DNA from: Kofleriaceae bacterium
Lineage (GTDB): Bacteria > Myxococcota_A > Polyangia > Haliangiales > Haliangiaceae
DNA: 64,000 nucleotides
Assembly: GCA_020633495.1 (NCBI GenBank)
Contig: JACKDR010000013.1
Coordinates: forward strand, 62,001 to 126,000
Direction: 5' to 3'
This document shows, in pieces, positions 25,295 through 36,238 of the stretch. The notes beneath the pieces are model-generated. The model did no database searches and had not been told where the DNA came from. It saw only the letters and a list, made by a program, of their open reading frames with translations. How positions within the stretch are numbered: position 1 is the stretch's first letter; every line of letters starts with the position of its first letter. A program made the translations under genes and the position numbers.

Positions 25295-25966
25295 TCACGT
25301 GCGCGTCGCGGTGATCGCGCGCATCGGGAACGCGGGCAGCCCGGCCGAGTAGACCTGGAACGGCGCGGTGCGCACCACCTCGAAGCCGGCGGCGCGGATC
25401 TCCGGCAGCGGATCGCGGTTGAGGTGGCAGCCCTGGGCGTTGAGCCGCAGCCAGGCGCCGTCGACGCGATCCATCAGCCAGCCGGCGACCGCGCGGTGGC
25501 TGCGTACGTGCTCGATCAGGCGCAGCTGGCCGCCGGGGCGCACCACGCGGCGCAGCTCGCCCAGCACGGCGGCCGGCGACGGCACGCTGCACAGCACCAG
25601 CGCCACCACCGCGGCGTCGAAGCGGGCGTCGTCGAACGGCAGGGCCTCGCCGCTGCCGATCGTGGTCGTGATCGCGCCGGCGGCGCGCCGGCGCGGCTCC
25701 TCGGCGAGGGCGGCGAAGCGCGCGTCGGGCTCGATCGCGGTGACCCGGGCGTCGGCGCCGTAGTGCGGGAACATGCGGCCGGTGCCGCTGCCGAGCTCGA
25801 GGACGTCGCCGGCGAGATCCGCGACCAGGGCCCGGCGGTGGTCGGCCAGCCCGGCCTGATCGGCGCGGTCCATCAGGGTCTCGTACAGCTGCTCCTGGGG
25901 CAGGCGCGCCTTGAGGCGGAGCGTCGCCGGGGCGTTCCAGACGAAGTGGGCGATCTCGCGGAGCAC
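25295..25966 (-). CDS. Class I SAM-dependent methyltransferase (UbiE/Methyltransf_11 type)
   Basis: 223 residues. Motif I VLELGSGTGRMFPHY, acidic residue after strand 2 (TAIEPDAR), GSGEALPFDDARFDAAVVAL (split as GSGEALPFDD and FDAAVVAL), VLGELRRVVRPGGQLRLIEH and a C-terminal strand pair typical of this family. The N-terminal helix (IAHFVWNAPATLRLKARLP) is hydrophobic and may touch a membrane or lipid substrate. Substrate unknown. It stands alone on the minus strand and is divergent from the SDR gene. Confidence 0.88.
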   Translation of the reverse strand: MLREIAHFVWNAPATLRLKARLPQEQLYETLMDRADQAGLADHRRALVADLAGDVLELGSGTGRMFPHYGADARVTAIEPDARFAALAEEPRRRAAGAITTTIGSGEALPFDDARFDAAVVALVLCSVPSPAAVLGELRRVVRPGGQLRLIEHVRSHRAVAGWLMDRVDGAWLRLNAQGCHLNRDPLPEIRAAGFEVVRTAPFQVYSAGLPAFPMRAITATRT

Positions 25967-26035
25967 GACGCCATGGTATCGCGCCGGCGGCCGGCGGGCG
26001 TGACGGCGGCGGCCGGGCCCGGTACCGTGCCGGCG

Positions 26036-26812
26036 ATGTCAGCTCGCATGTCCGGCAAGCGCGCCCTGGTCACGGGCGCCTCCAGCGGCCTCGGCCGCGC
26101 CATCGCGATCCGCTTCGCCGCCGAGGGCGCGCGGGTCGTCCTCACCGGGCGCCGCGCCGACCCCCTCGCCGAGGCCCACGCCGCGATCGTCGCGGCCGGC
26201 GGCGACGCCACGACGGCGATCGCCGACCACACCGTCGAGGCCGACAACGCGCGCTGCGTCGACGAGGCGATCGCGGCGCTCGGCGGCCTCGACGTCCTGG
26301 TCAACGCCGCCGGGGTCATCGGCTACGACGGCGTGGTCGCGCCCCGCCCCGACGAGCTGCGCCGCCTGATGGACGCCAACTTCTTCGCGGTCTACGACCT
26401 GACGACGCGCGCGGTGCCGCACCTGATCGCGGGCGCCGGGGCGTCGATCCTCAACGTGTCGTCGGTGGCGGGCACGCGCCCCTACGCCGGCATGCTCGGC
26501 TACTGCGTCAGCAAGGCCGCGATCGACATGTTCACCCAGTCGATCGCGCTGGAGCTGGCGCCGCAGGGCGTCCGGGTCAACGCGATCAACCCCGGCGTCG
26601 TCGTCACCGAGCTGCACCGCCGCGCCGGCCTCGACGAGACCGCGTACGCGGCGTTCCTGCAGCGCTGCCAGGACACCCACCCGCTCGGCCGCGCCGGCAC
26701 CGCCGACGAGGTCGCGGCGCTGGCCACGTTCCTGTGCAGCGACGAGGCCGGCTGGATCACGGGCGACCGCGTCGCGATCGACGGCGGCCGCGCGCTGACC
26801 TCGCTGCGCTGA
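26036..26812 (+). CDS. Short-chain dehydrogenase/reductase
   Basis: 258 residues of classical SDR: cofactor motif TGASSGLGRAI, NAAG at strand 4 (VLVNAAGVIGY), SILNVSSVAGTRPY with the catalytic Ser, YCVSK with catalytic Tyr and Lys, and NAINPGVVVTELHR. The end VAALATFLCSDEAGWITGDR fits the FabG-like branch. Arg residues after strand 2 (LTGRRADP) suggest NADP(H). Cytoplasmic. Substrate not predictable. ATG 26036. Confidence 0.92.
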   Translation: MSARMSGKRALVTGASSGLGRAIAIRFAAEGARVVLTGRRADPLAEAHAAIVAAGGDATTAIADHTVEADNARCVDEAIAALGGLDVLVNAAGVIGYDGVVAPRPDELRRLMDANFFAVYDLTTRAVPHLIAGAGASILNVSSVAGTRPYAGMLGYCVSKAAIDMFTQSIALELAPQGVRVNAINPGVVVTELHRRAGLDETAYAAFLQRCQDTHPLGRAGTADEVAALATFLCSDEAGWITGDRVAIDGGRALTSLR

Positions 26813-26849
26813 CGACGGCGCCGGGCGCCAGGTCGCCGCCGCCACGCGC

Positions 26850-27470
26850 CTACGGCCGCGGCTCGCGGCCGCGCCGGACCATCACCGGCTCGACCACCAG
26901 CGCGGCCCACACCAGCGCCACCGCGACGGCCACCACGGGGCCGAGGCCGCCGCCGAGCGAGCTGGCGACGGCGATCACCGCCAGCGTCGCGGCGCCGGCG
27001 CGCTGGGTCACGGCGCGGTGACCGGCGGTGGCGATGATCTGCAGCGCGATGATGATCAGCGCCAGCACGACCTGGGCGCCGAGCGCCAGCGTCGCCGACC
27101 GCGGCACGTCGCCGAAGGTCTCGCCGCGCCAGAGCCCGACGACCTGCAGCACGACGGCGGCGGTCAGGAGGCTGATCGCGCGGACGTCGTGGCCGGGCGC
27201 GCGGACCTCGCGGTGCAGCAGCTCGTGGGCCAGTGCGCGGGCCAGCGGCGCGACCCCGATCAGGACGATCGTGAGCGCTCCGACGCCGACGCCGACCAGC
27301 AGCGAGCCCAGGCCCAGGGTCGCGAGCACGGCGGCGACCACGGTGCGCGTGCGCCGCAGGTCGCCGACCGCCTGCCACAGCAGGTCGCCGCCCATGACCG
27401 CGGCCACCACGACCGCGATGGGCAGACGCGCCAGCGACAGATTCTGGGCGCCCACCGACAGCGGCAGCAC
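26850..27470 (-). CDS. Hypothetical polytopic membrane protein, probably 3' part of a split gene
   Basis: 206 residues from GTG 27470 with about six hydrophobic helices (LPIAVVVAAVMGGDLLWQAV, VVAAVLATLGLGSLLVGVGV, LGAQVVLALIIIALQI and others). Upstream of the GTG the frame stays open and reads DWIWIVAYGLT, a good beginning for a membrane helix, so the true start is probably not here. The 94-aa frame just upstream ends with an Arg/Ala linker where this frame picks up. One extra base in the GC-repeat stretch 27500-27570 would join them into one protein of about 310 residues. No family recognised. Confidence 0.6.
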   Translation of the reverse strand: MLPLSVGAQNLSLARLPIAVVVAAVMGGDLLWQAVGDLRRTRTVVAAVLATLGLGSLLVGVGVGALTIVLIGVAPLARALAHELLHREVRAPGHDVRAISLLTAAVVLQVVGLWRGETFGDVPRSATLALGAQVVLALIIIALQIIATAGHRAVTQRAGAATLAVIAVASSLGGGLGPVVAVAVALVWAALVVEPVMVRRGREPRP

Positions 27471-27501
27471 CGTGAGCCCGTAGGCGACGATCCAGATCCA
27501 G

Positions 27502-27786
27502 TCACGGCGGCTCGGCGGCGACGGCGGGCCGGGCGGCGGCGGCGGCGGCGGCCCTGGAGCGCGCCGCGGGCGGCGTCGCGGGCCGGGCGCGCCGGACCCA
27601 GATCGCGCCGGCCGCCGCGACCAGGCCGACGACGCCGACGCCGAAGCTGGCGATGCGCAGCGGCGGGTAGCCCTGCAGCACGATCCAGTCGGTGTACCAG
27701 TACAGCGCGAGCACGCCGGCGAGCAGCGGCGTGACGATCGCCGTCACCAGCAGGCGCGGCGCGGGGGCGGCACGCTGCACGGTCAC
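27502..27786 (-). CDS. Hypothetical membrane protein, probably 5' part of a split gene
   Basis: 94 residues from GTG 27786. Two membrane helices (LLVTAIVTPLLAGVLALYWY and IASFGVGVVGLVAAAGAIWV) are followed by a basic Ala-rich linker that runs into a stop at 27502. The stop lies in a GC-repeat tract, and the next frame continues with membrane helices, so this and the 206-aa gene are likely one gene divided by a single-base error. Function unknown. Confidence 0.55.
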   Translation of the reverse strand: MTVQRAAPAPRLLVTAIVTPLLAGVLALYWYTDWIVLQGYPPLRIASFGVGVVGLVAAAGAIWVRRARPATPPAARSRAAAAAAARPAVAAEPP

Positions 27787-27888
27787 CGGCTCGGGGTGGC
27801 GTGCGGCGCCAGCGTTGGGGCGAGCAAGTCATCGCGACAGGGCCACCAGTCTACGCCACCGCGCGGCCGCGGCGCGCGCGCGGCGGCG

Positions 27889-30800
27889 TCAGGGCCGGAG
27901 CGGCGCCGGGGCCCCGGCGCGGGCTCGGACGGCGCGCCCGGCGTCCGGCGCGCCCGGCGGCGCGGCGGGCGCGCGCGGCTCAGCTCGGGCCCGGCGGGTC
28001 GTCGTCGGTGGCGACGGGGCGACCAGCGCCGCGAACGCGGTCTGCGCCGGCGGTGATGCGGTCAGGGCGGTCGGCGCGGTCGGCGCGGTCGCGGCGTCCG
28101 CCGCGGATGCTCCGGCCCCGGCGCGGTCTCCGTCGTCGGGCACCGCCTCGCCGTCGGGCGCCGCCTCGCCGTCGGCCGCCGCCTCGCCGTCGGCCGCCGC
28201 CTCGCCGTCGGCCGCCGCGTCGTCGGCGTCGTCGCCCTCCTCCGCCGCCGGCAGCGCGCGGCGACCGCTGACGATGACCTCCTCGCGGCCGTCGTCGCCG
28301 ACGTGGCGGATCAGCCGGTAGGTGGTGTTGCCCTCGGCGCGCGCCACCTCCGGCGCCGCGATCAGCAGCTGCAGATCGAGGTTGCGGCACAGGTCGAACA
28401 GGATGCCGAGGTTGTCGCGCGACAGCCGGTTGGCCTCGTCGAGGAACAGGAACCGCAGGCTGCCGCCGGTGCGCCGGCCGTGCAGCAGCTGCGAGTCGCG
28501 CTCCCACTCGGTGAGCACCACCATCATCAGCGCGGCGCCGACGCCGATGGCCTCGCCGGTCGACAGCCGGGTCGGGCTGGTCGGCTCCCAGGTGTCGCCG
28601 GTGCGGCGCCGCACCTCGACGACCAGGTCGAGGTACTCGCGGTAGTCGAGCAGGCGCAGGCCGCCGCCGCGGCCGCCGCCGTGGCGCCGGAAGATCTCGT
28701 CGAGCGCCTCCTCGATCGGCATCGACGCCAGGAACAACAGCTCCTGGGCCTCGCCGTCGCGCAGCGCGCGCAGGATCTGCTCCATGCGCTCGACCCGGCG
28801 CATCTCGACCCGGACCCCGGCGACGCTGCCGAAGCAGACGCCCTCGAGGTGCTGGTTGAGGCGCCGGACCTGGCCGCGGGCGCGCCGCAACTGGACCTCG
28901 ATGCCGCGGGCGACGTCCTCGGAGGCGCCGCGCAGATCGCGCTCCTGCCGCTCGAGGCGGCGCTCGAGGACGTCGAGGTGATCGCGCAGGCGCTCGAGCG
29001 CCTCGAGCGGATCCGCGACCTCGGCGACCTGCGCCGGCACCCGGTGGCGCAGCCAGTCGCGCACCGCCAGCCAGGTGGCGAGGGCGTCGGGCGCGCGGCG
29101 GGTCGCGCCGCGATCGCCGTGCCCGTCGTCGTCGTCGTCGTCGTCGGCGCCGCCGCGCAGCTCGTCGGCGAGGGTGGCGCCGCCGCGGGCGGCGCCGAGC
29201 CGGTCGAGCAGCAGCTCGCGCTTGCTCGCGGCCTCGGCGGCGAGCGCGACGCCGCCGCGCCTGGCCTGGGCGCGCCTGCCCGGCGACGACAGCACCGCGT
29301 CGAGCAGCCCGGCGTCGCGGGTCGCCGCCGCCAGCGCGTCCCAGGCCGCGACCAGGGGCGCGACCTCGCGATCGGCGTCGGCGACCGCGGCGCGCGCGTC
29401 CTCGACGGCGGCGGCGGCGCGGCTCGCCCGCTCCCGGCCCAGCGCGTTGGCCTCGACCAGCTCGCGGGCCTCGACGTCGAGCTGGCTGCGGGCGCGCAGC
29501 GCGTCGCCGACCGCGCGCGCCACCGCGTCGTCGTCGACCTCGAGCGCGACGTCGTCGCCGAGCGCGGCCAGCTCGTCGGCGACGCGATCGTGGTGCGCGA
29601 CCGCCGCGACCCGGTGGGCCTCGCAGTCCTGCCACGCCGCGGTCGCCGCCTCCCAGCGGGTCTCGGCCGCGGTCACCGCGGCGTCGCTGGCGGCGACCGC
29701 CTCGCGGGCGGCGGCGTGCTGGGCCTCGAGCGCCGGCGCCAGCGCCGCCGACGTCGCCAGCGCCGCCTCGGCGTCGTGCCACGACGCCGCGTGGCGGTGG
29801 GACAGCGCCTCGGTCAGGGCGGCGCGACCGCGGAAGCCGCGATCGAGCGCGGCGTCCAGCTCGGCGCGCGCGCGCCACCGCCTCGGCCAGCGCCGCCTCC
29901 GACGGCGGCGGCGTGCGCAGGGCGTCGAGCCGCTCGGCCAGGACGCGGCGCGCCCCGGCGACGCCGTCGAGCAGCGCGCGGCGCCGCTGGCGGCGGCGTG
30001 ATCGGCGGCGAGCGCGACCCGGCGCGCCTCGTGGTCGGGCGGCTCGAGCAGCAGCGCCTCGCCGAGCAGCCGGCGCAGCGCCGCGGCGTCGGCGCCGCGC
30101 GCGTCGGCGCGGGCCCGGCCGCGGCGGCGGCGCGTCGCGGTGGCTGGCCTCGGCGAGCGTCAGCGTCGCGCGCTCGGCGTCGGCGGCGGCGCACGCCGCC
30201 TGCGGGTCGCCGGCGACCAGCAGGTCGGCGTCCTCGACCAGCAGATCGAGATCGCGACGCCAACCGGCGAGCCGGCGGACCTGCTCGGCCAGGGCTTCGA
30301 GCTCGGCGCCGCGCGCCTCGGCGTCGGCGCGCAGGGCCTCGGCGGCGCGCTCGCGGGCGCGGCGGCCCAGGGTCGGCGCCGCCACCGGCCGGGTGACCCG
30401 CGCGCCCCACGGCTCGCGCACCACCACGTCGCCGGCCGCGTCGCCGGCCGCGGTCGCCGCCGGCGGCGCGACGTCGAGCGCGGCGTCGGCGCCGACCAGC
30501 CACACCGTCGCGAGCTCGCGATCGGCGGCGGCCAGGGCCGCGACCGCGGCGTCGACGTCCTCGACGACCAGCGCGTCGGCGAGCGGGCCGAGCCGGGCCT
30601 CCAGCCAGGCCGCGTCGTCGGGCTCGGCGTCCTCGAAGCGCTGCGCCAGCAGCTCGGCGCCCAGCTCGTCGCGCAGGCGCAGCAGCGCCGGATCGACCTC
30701 GCCGGCGATCGCGAGCGCGCCGGCGCGGCGCAGCAGCGCCTCGCGCTCGTCGGTCAGCACCGTGCGCATCGTCGCGGCGTCGCGCTGGCGATCGACGACG

Positions 30801-32703
30801 TGGTCGCGCGCCGCCTGCACCGTCGCGCGATCGGTCAGCGGCATCGCCAGCGCGGCGGCGACCCGGCGGGCCCGCTCGTCGGCGCCGCGCCACCGTGCCG
30901 CCCGCTCGTCGAGCGCGGGCCGCACCGCGGCCAGCTCAGTCAGGCGGTCGCGCGCGGCCGCGGCCGCGGCGTCGGCGGCGCGCGCGTCCTCGGCGGCGGC
31001 GCCGGCGTCGCGCTCGGCGGCGTCGAGCCGCGCCGCCACGGTGGCGGCGGCGCCGGCGACCCCGCACGGCACGTCGAGCGCCGCGGCCCGGGCCTGGCGT
31101 CGCGCTGCCGCGCCGCCAGGCGCTCGGCGTCGGCGAGGTCGCGGCCGAGGTCGGCGAGCCGGGCCACCAGCGCCTCGCGCTCGGCGAGCCAGGCCAGCGC
31201 CAGCCGCGCCCGCTCGTGCGGCGGCGCGGTCGCCGCCGCCGCGCCCCGGCACCGCGGCCTCGATCGTGGCCAGGGCCGCGGCGGCGCGCAGGCGTGATCG
31301 TCGGCGCGGGCGCGGGCGTCGCGGGCGTCGCGCTCGAGCCGCGCCCGCTCGGCGTCGAGCCGCTCGGCCTCGGCGGCGAGCTCGCCGATCGTCGCCGCGG
31401 CGTCCTCGATCGCGACCGGCCGGCCCAGCAGCGTCGCGGCCTCGGCGAGGCGCTGGCCGAGGGCGCGGTGGGCGTGGGCGCGACGATGCAGCTCGTCGAG
31501 GCCGGCCTGCAGGTGGGCCAGGCCGTGCGCCGCCTGGTCGTAGGCCTCGGCGGCGCGCTCGCGCGCCTGCTTGCGCGCCACCCGCTCCGCCGCCGCCGTC
31601 ACCTGCGCCGCCTGCGCCTCGTCGGCGAGCTCGGTGCGGGTCGCGACCTCGGCGGCGAGCTCGGCCAGGCGCGCCGCCGCCGCCCGCGCCGCCGCCCGCC
31701 GGTCGCGCGCCGCCGCCGCCCGCTCGACCTCGGCCTGCGCGGCGGCCAGCCTGGCGTCGAGCGACGCCTGGCGGGTCGCGATCGTCGCGGCGTCGGCGGC
31801 CAGCGCCGCCACCGCCCGCTCGGCGGCCAGCCGCGCCGCCTCGGCGTCGTCGCGCCGCCGCCGCGCGCGTCTCGGCGGTGGCGCGCGCGGCGTGGACCGC
31901 GGCGCCGAACATCGCCTGGCCGGCCTCGTAGACGCCGGTGATCTCGCGCTCGAGGTAGCGGGCCTCGGCGACCTCGGTGCGGGTGCGACGGCAGGCCTCG
32001 AGGTTGGCGCGCATCCGCACCAGCGTGTCGCCGAGGCCGCTCTCCTCCTTGAGCAGGAACGCGCGCAGCTCGGTGGTCAGCGCCCGCGAGATGCCGCCGG
32101 TCATGCTGGTGCGCAGCATCTCGTTGAGCTTGCTGCGGTCCTCCTCGCTGGCCAGGCGCAGCGGCGTGACGCCGCGCTCGAACAGCACCGCGAGGTAGTC
32201 CTTGACGGTGCGGAAGACCTCGATCGCGCCGCCGTGGCGGCGCACCGCGTCCTTGACGTCGTCGAGCTCGGGCACCGCGTCGACGTCGCCGTCGCGGACC
32301 AGCAGCAGGTCCTGCAGGCGCGCCGCCGCGGTCAGCCCGGTGATCACGAACGGCGTCGCCTCGACCGCGGGCGCGGCGCCGCGGGTCAGCCGGACCCCGG
32401 CGATCAACCGCGCGCCGTCGGGCAGCGCCAGCTCGAGGGCGGCGTACGCCGGCCGGCCGGGCTCGCCGAGGCGGCCGTGGATGCCGCGATCGCCGCCGGT
32501 GGCGCCGCTCTCGCCGAGGTTGGTGAAGCGCAGCCGGCCCAGGTCCGGCAGCATCACCACGTACGCGGCGATCATGACCGTGGTCTTGCCGGCGCCGTTG
32601 GCGCCCTCGAGCGCGGTGACGTGACGATCGAGCTGGTAGCGCTCGTAGAAGACGCCCTTCCAGTTGACCAGGACCAGGGCGGTGGCCCGGGTCCGCGCCG
32701 CGC

Positions 32704-32707
<4 letters not shown>
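27889..32707 (-). pseudogene. mukB: Chromosome partition protein MukB (SMC-like), seven compensating frameshifts
   Basis: SMC ATPase of the MukBEF condensin. Start GTG 32707 overlaps the mukE stop. The N-terminal head has LVLVNWKGVFYERYQLD, Walker A GANGAGKTT (35-43), LRFTNLGESGATGG and EEDRSKLNEMLRTSMTGGIS. The middle is coiled coil around a hinge (VVEDVDAAVAALAAAD, PTLGRRARERAAEAL). The C-terminal head has LSTGEAIGVGAAL, Walker B RFLFLDEANRLSRDNLG and LLIAAPEVARAEGNTTYRL. The text alternates between two frames with changes near 31870, 31290, 31237, 31100, 30130, 29990 and 29885, each in a G/C run. Corrected, the product is about 1605 aa, longer than E. coli MukB because of an Ala/Asp-rich tail. 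Probably intact in the cell. Confidence 0.85.
28145..28216 (-). repeat. Four 18-bp tandem repeats in the mukB tail
   Basis: Four consecutive 18-bp units (first copy differs at one base) encode GEAAAD-type hexapeptides in the acidic C-terminal tail. The unit is a multiple of three, so copy-number change keeps the frame. Confidence 0.85.
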
Positions 32708-33491
<784 letters not shown>

Positions 33492-33495
<4 letters not shown>

Positions 33496-34811
33496 CGCTC
33501 GCCTCCGCCGCCGCCGCGCGCCGGCGGCAGCACCCAGTCCTCGATGACCATGCCGTCGACCGGCACCCACGGCCGCTCGCGCGCGACCTGCGGCCGGGCC
33601 AGCCGGGCCACGCCGGCGGCGACCCCGCCGGCCATCGTGAACCGCTCGGCCACCGGCACCTCGGCGACCACCGCGGCGGTGACCTCGGACAGCGCCGCGG
33701 CGCCGTCGTCGAGGGCGCCGCGGACCCGGGCCTCGAGCACCGCCTGCGGATCGACGCCGGTGTCGGGCGCCGGCTCGCGCTCGCGCTGGGCCCGCGGCCG
33801 CGCCACCGGCACCGGCTCGCGCACCGGCGCGACCGCGCGCAGCAGCCGGATCGGCGGCGCCGCCGCCACCGCCAGCGTGAACGCGGGCCCGGCGGCGCCG
33901 GCGAGCTGGTCGCGCAGCCGCTGGGTCAGCGCCCGGGTCGGATCGAGGCGGACGACGTCGCGCAGGTAGCGGTGGACGTGCTGGAAGTACTCCGACCACG
34001 CCCGCTGCCGCGCGCCGCCCCACGCCGCGATGCGATCGACCTGCTCGCACAGGCGCAGCGCGGCGTCCTCGGCGTCGGCGTCGCCGGCCTCGATCGCGCG
34101 CTCCTGGATGTCCTGCAGCAGCGTCAAGAGCTCGCTGGTGTCGCGCAAGAGGACGTCGTTGAGATCGCGCAGCGCCGCGCCGGTCGACGCCAGCAGCGCC
34201 TGGCAGCGGTCGAGCGCGCCGAACCAGTCGGCCTCGAGCAGGCCGCGGATCTCGGCCTGGAAGTCCTCCTGCCGGAGGTCGAGGCCGCGCTGCCGGCGCT
34301 CGATCGCCGCGACCAGCTCGGTGATCGTCACCCGCAGCGGCGCGGTCACGGTGGCCTGCCACGCCGCCGGCGCGGTCGCGCGCTGCGCCGCCGCCCGCAG
34401 GTCGGTCAGCGTCACCCGCAGCGCGCCGGTCAGCGCGCCCAGGCTCTCCTGGGTCAGGACGTCGTCCTCGAGGAAGAACTCGACGATCGCGGTGGCCAGC
34501 CGCGACAGCGCGAACTCGCCGGTGCGGACCACGCCCTGGCCGTCGACCCGGGCCAGCATGCGCTGGTCGCGCAGGCGCTGGATGGCGTGGCCGGCGCGCC
34601 GCTTCACCTGCTCGGCGTCGGGCTGGACCATCGCCGACACCGCCTCGAAGACCTCCTCGAGCTGGGCCTCGCCGAACGACGCCAGCTGGCCGGCGGCGCC
34701 GCGGACGTGCAGCGCGACCAGGAAGCACAGATCCATGGACCCCAGGTCGATCGACACGCGTCGCTCGGCGAGGCCACGGATCACCCGGTCGAGGTCGGGG
34801 CGAGGCGTCAC
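33492..34811 (-). CDS. mukF: Chromosome partition protein MukF (kleisin)
   Basis: 439 residues from GTG 34811. MukF is the kleisin that bridges MukB heads and binds MukE. The order matches E. coli MukF: an N-terminal winged helix (DLGSMDLCFLVALHVRGAAG), RLRDQRMLARVDGQGVVRTG, a long helical middle (LDLRQEDFQAEIRGLLEADW, CQALLASTGAALRDLNDVLL), then SEYFQHVHRYLRDVVRLDPT and RALTQRLRDQL, and a C-terminal winged helix ending GMVIEDWVLPP. First gene of mukF-mukE-mukB; all junctions are GTGA overlaps. The promoter should lie in 34812-35046, shared with the divergent MYXO-CTERM gene. Confidence 0.92.
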
Positions 34812-35046
34812 GGGGTCGGTTCTATAGCCCGCCGGGGCCACGGAAGCGAGGAGCCCGCGGGGGAAGATCGTGGCGCCGGCCCCCGGCCCCGGCCCCGATC
34901 GCGGCGACCCCGCGGAACTGCGTGGCTCCCGCGCGTCGCGCCGCTGGGGGTCGAGTCGCCGCGCTGGCGCACAAGTCCCCAGCTGTCGGCGTCGTGAAAA
35001 CGATGCGAGGGTCGATACATCCCCACCCCGCCAGGAGCCCCCCGCC

Positions 35047-36159
35047 ATGCGCCCACACCTGGTGCTCACGTCCTCGCTGGTCCTGCTGATTCCCGCGCTC
35101 GCCGCCCCGGCGTCGGCGCAGGAGGCGATCACCGGCCCCGTCACGCACCTCGACTTCACCGGCTACGCCGGCGCCGGCCTGGTGCCGGAGCCCGGCCCCG
35201 GCCAGCTCGACTCCGACAGCTGGAAGGTGACGGGCATGAACGACGGCGACACCAGCTTCGGCGGCACGTTCGTCGGCGGTGACTTCAGCGAGGGCGCGTC
35301 GTCAGGCGGCATCACCGAGGGCGGCCTGTGGGGCTTCACCGTCGGCGCCGGCGATCAGGCGTTCGGGTTCCAGCAGACCGGCGACGATCTGACGCCGGGC
35401 AAGATCACGCTGCGCTTCGTCAACGCCACCGACGCCCCGCTCGTCGATCCGACGCTGCGCTACGAGGTGTGGGTCCACAACGACTCGGGCCGCGCCAGCG
35501 TCGTCGGCTTCGCGTGGTCGAGCGACGGCAGCTCGTTCCACACCGTCGACGCCCTGCGGGTCACGACGCCGCAGGATCCCGACGCCACCCCGAGCTGGCA
35601 GGTGACGGCGCGCGAGCTGACGTTGACCGGCACGACGATCGCGCCCGGCGCGCTCTTGTTCCTGCGCTGGCTGCCCGACTACGACCACGGCAGCGGCGGC
35701 TACGACGAGCTCGCGATCGACGACGTCGAGGTCGTGGTCGCGGGCTGCGGCGACGGCGTGGTCCAGGGCGGCGAGGCCTGCGACGACGGCGGCGCCGCCG
35801 ACGGCGACGGCTGCTCGGCGACGTGCGAGGTCGAGGCCGGCTGGACCTGCAGCGGCGAGCCGTCGAGCTGCACCCGGTCCGGCGGCGGCGGCGACGGCGG
35901 CCCGGGCCCCGACGTCGACGAGGACGGCGACGGCATCCCCGACGCCGACGACAACTGCCCGACCGTCGCCAACCCCAGCCAGGCCGACGAGGACGGCGAC
36001 GGCGCCGGCAACGCCTGCGACTACACCGGCTACGACGACGGCGGCTACCAGGCCGCGGGCTGCGCGGCGGCGGGCGGCGGCGGCGGCGCGGCCGGCGGCG
36101 CGGCGGCGCTGGCGCTGCTCGGGCTGGTGGCGCGGCGGCGACGGCGGCCGCGGCGCTAG
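35047..36159 (+). CDS. Secreted protein with Myxococcus Cys-rich repeat, type-3 calcium repeats and MYXO-CTERM-like tail
   Basis: 370 residues. Signal peptide MRPHLVLTSSLVLLIPALAA ends near PASAQ. About 30-230 is a beta-sandwich-like domain (LDFTGYAGAGLVPEPGPGQL, LRYEVWVHNDSGRA, DYDHGSGGYDELAIDDVEV). Next is a Cys-rich repeat, CGDGVVQGGEACDDGGAADG followed by DGCSATCEVEAGWTC, as in DUF4215/Myxo Cys-rich proteins. A calcium-binding run (DEDGDGIPDADDNCPTVANP) follows, then a Gly-rich hydrophobic helix after a Cys and an Arg cluster (LALLGLVARRRRRPRR), resembling MYXO-CTERM. The tail predicts sorting to the cell surface. Ligand unknown. Confidence 0.88.
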   Translation: MRPHLVLTSSLVLLIPALAAPASAQEAITGPVTHLDFTGYAGAGLVPEPGPGQLDSDSWKVTGMNDGDTSFGGTFVGGDFSEGASSGGITEGGLWGFTVGAGDQAFGFQQTGDDLTPGKITLRFVNATDAPLVDPTLRYEVWVHNDSGRASVVGFAWSSDGSSFHTVDALRVTTPQDPDATPSWQVTARELTLTGTTIAPGALLFLRWLPDYDHGSGGYDELAIDDVEVVVAGCGDGVVQGGEACDDGGAADGDGCSATCEVEAGWTCSGEPSSCTRSGGGGDGGPGPDVDEDGDGIPDADDNCPTVANPSQADEDGDGAGNACDYTGYDDGGYQAAGCAAAGGGGGAAGGAAALALLGLVARRRRRPRR

Positions 36160-36184
36160 GCCCGATGCCGGTCAGATAGCTGCC

Positions 36185-36207
36185 GCCGCCCGGCCGGACC
36201 GGGCGGC
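36185..36207. terminator. Stem-loop between convergent genes
   Basis: A perfect 9-bp stem GCCGCCCGG/CCGGGCGGC with a 5-base loop lies between the convergent MYXO-CTERM and HNH genes. No T-run follows on either strand, so a bidirectional terminator or transcript-end hairpin is inferred. Confidence 0.55.
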
Positions 36208-36238
36208 GTGGCGCCTCGGCGGCGCCGCGACGCTTGCC

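Noticed and set aside
29880..31875. Programmed ribosomal frameshifting in mukB
   Set aside because: Seven shifts in both directions at simple G/C runs, without consistent slippery heptamers; sequence errors are simpler.
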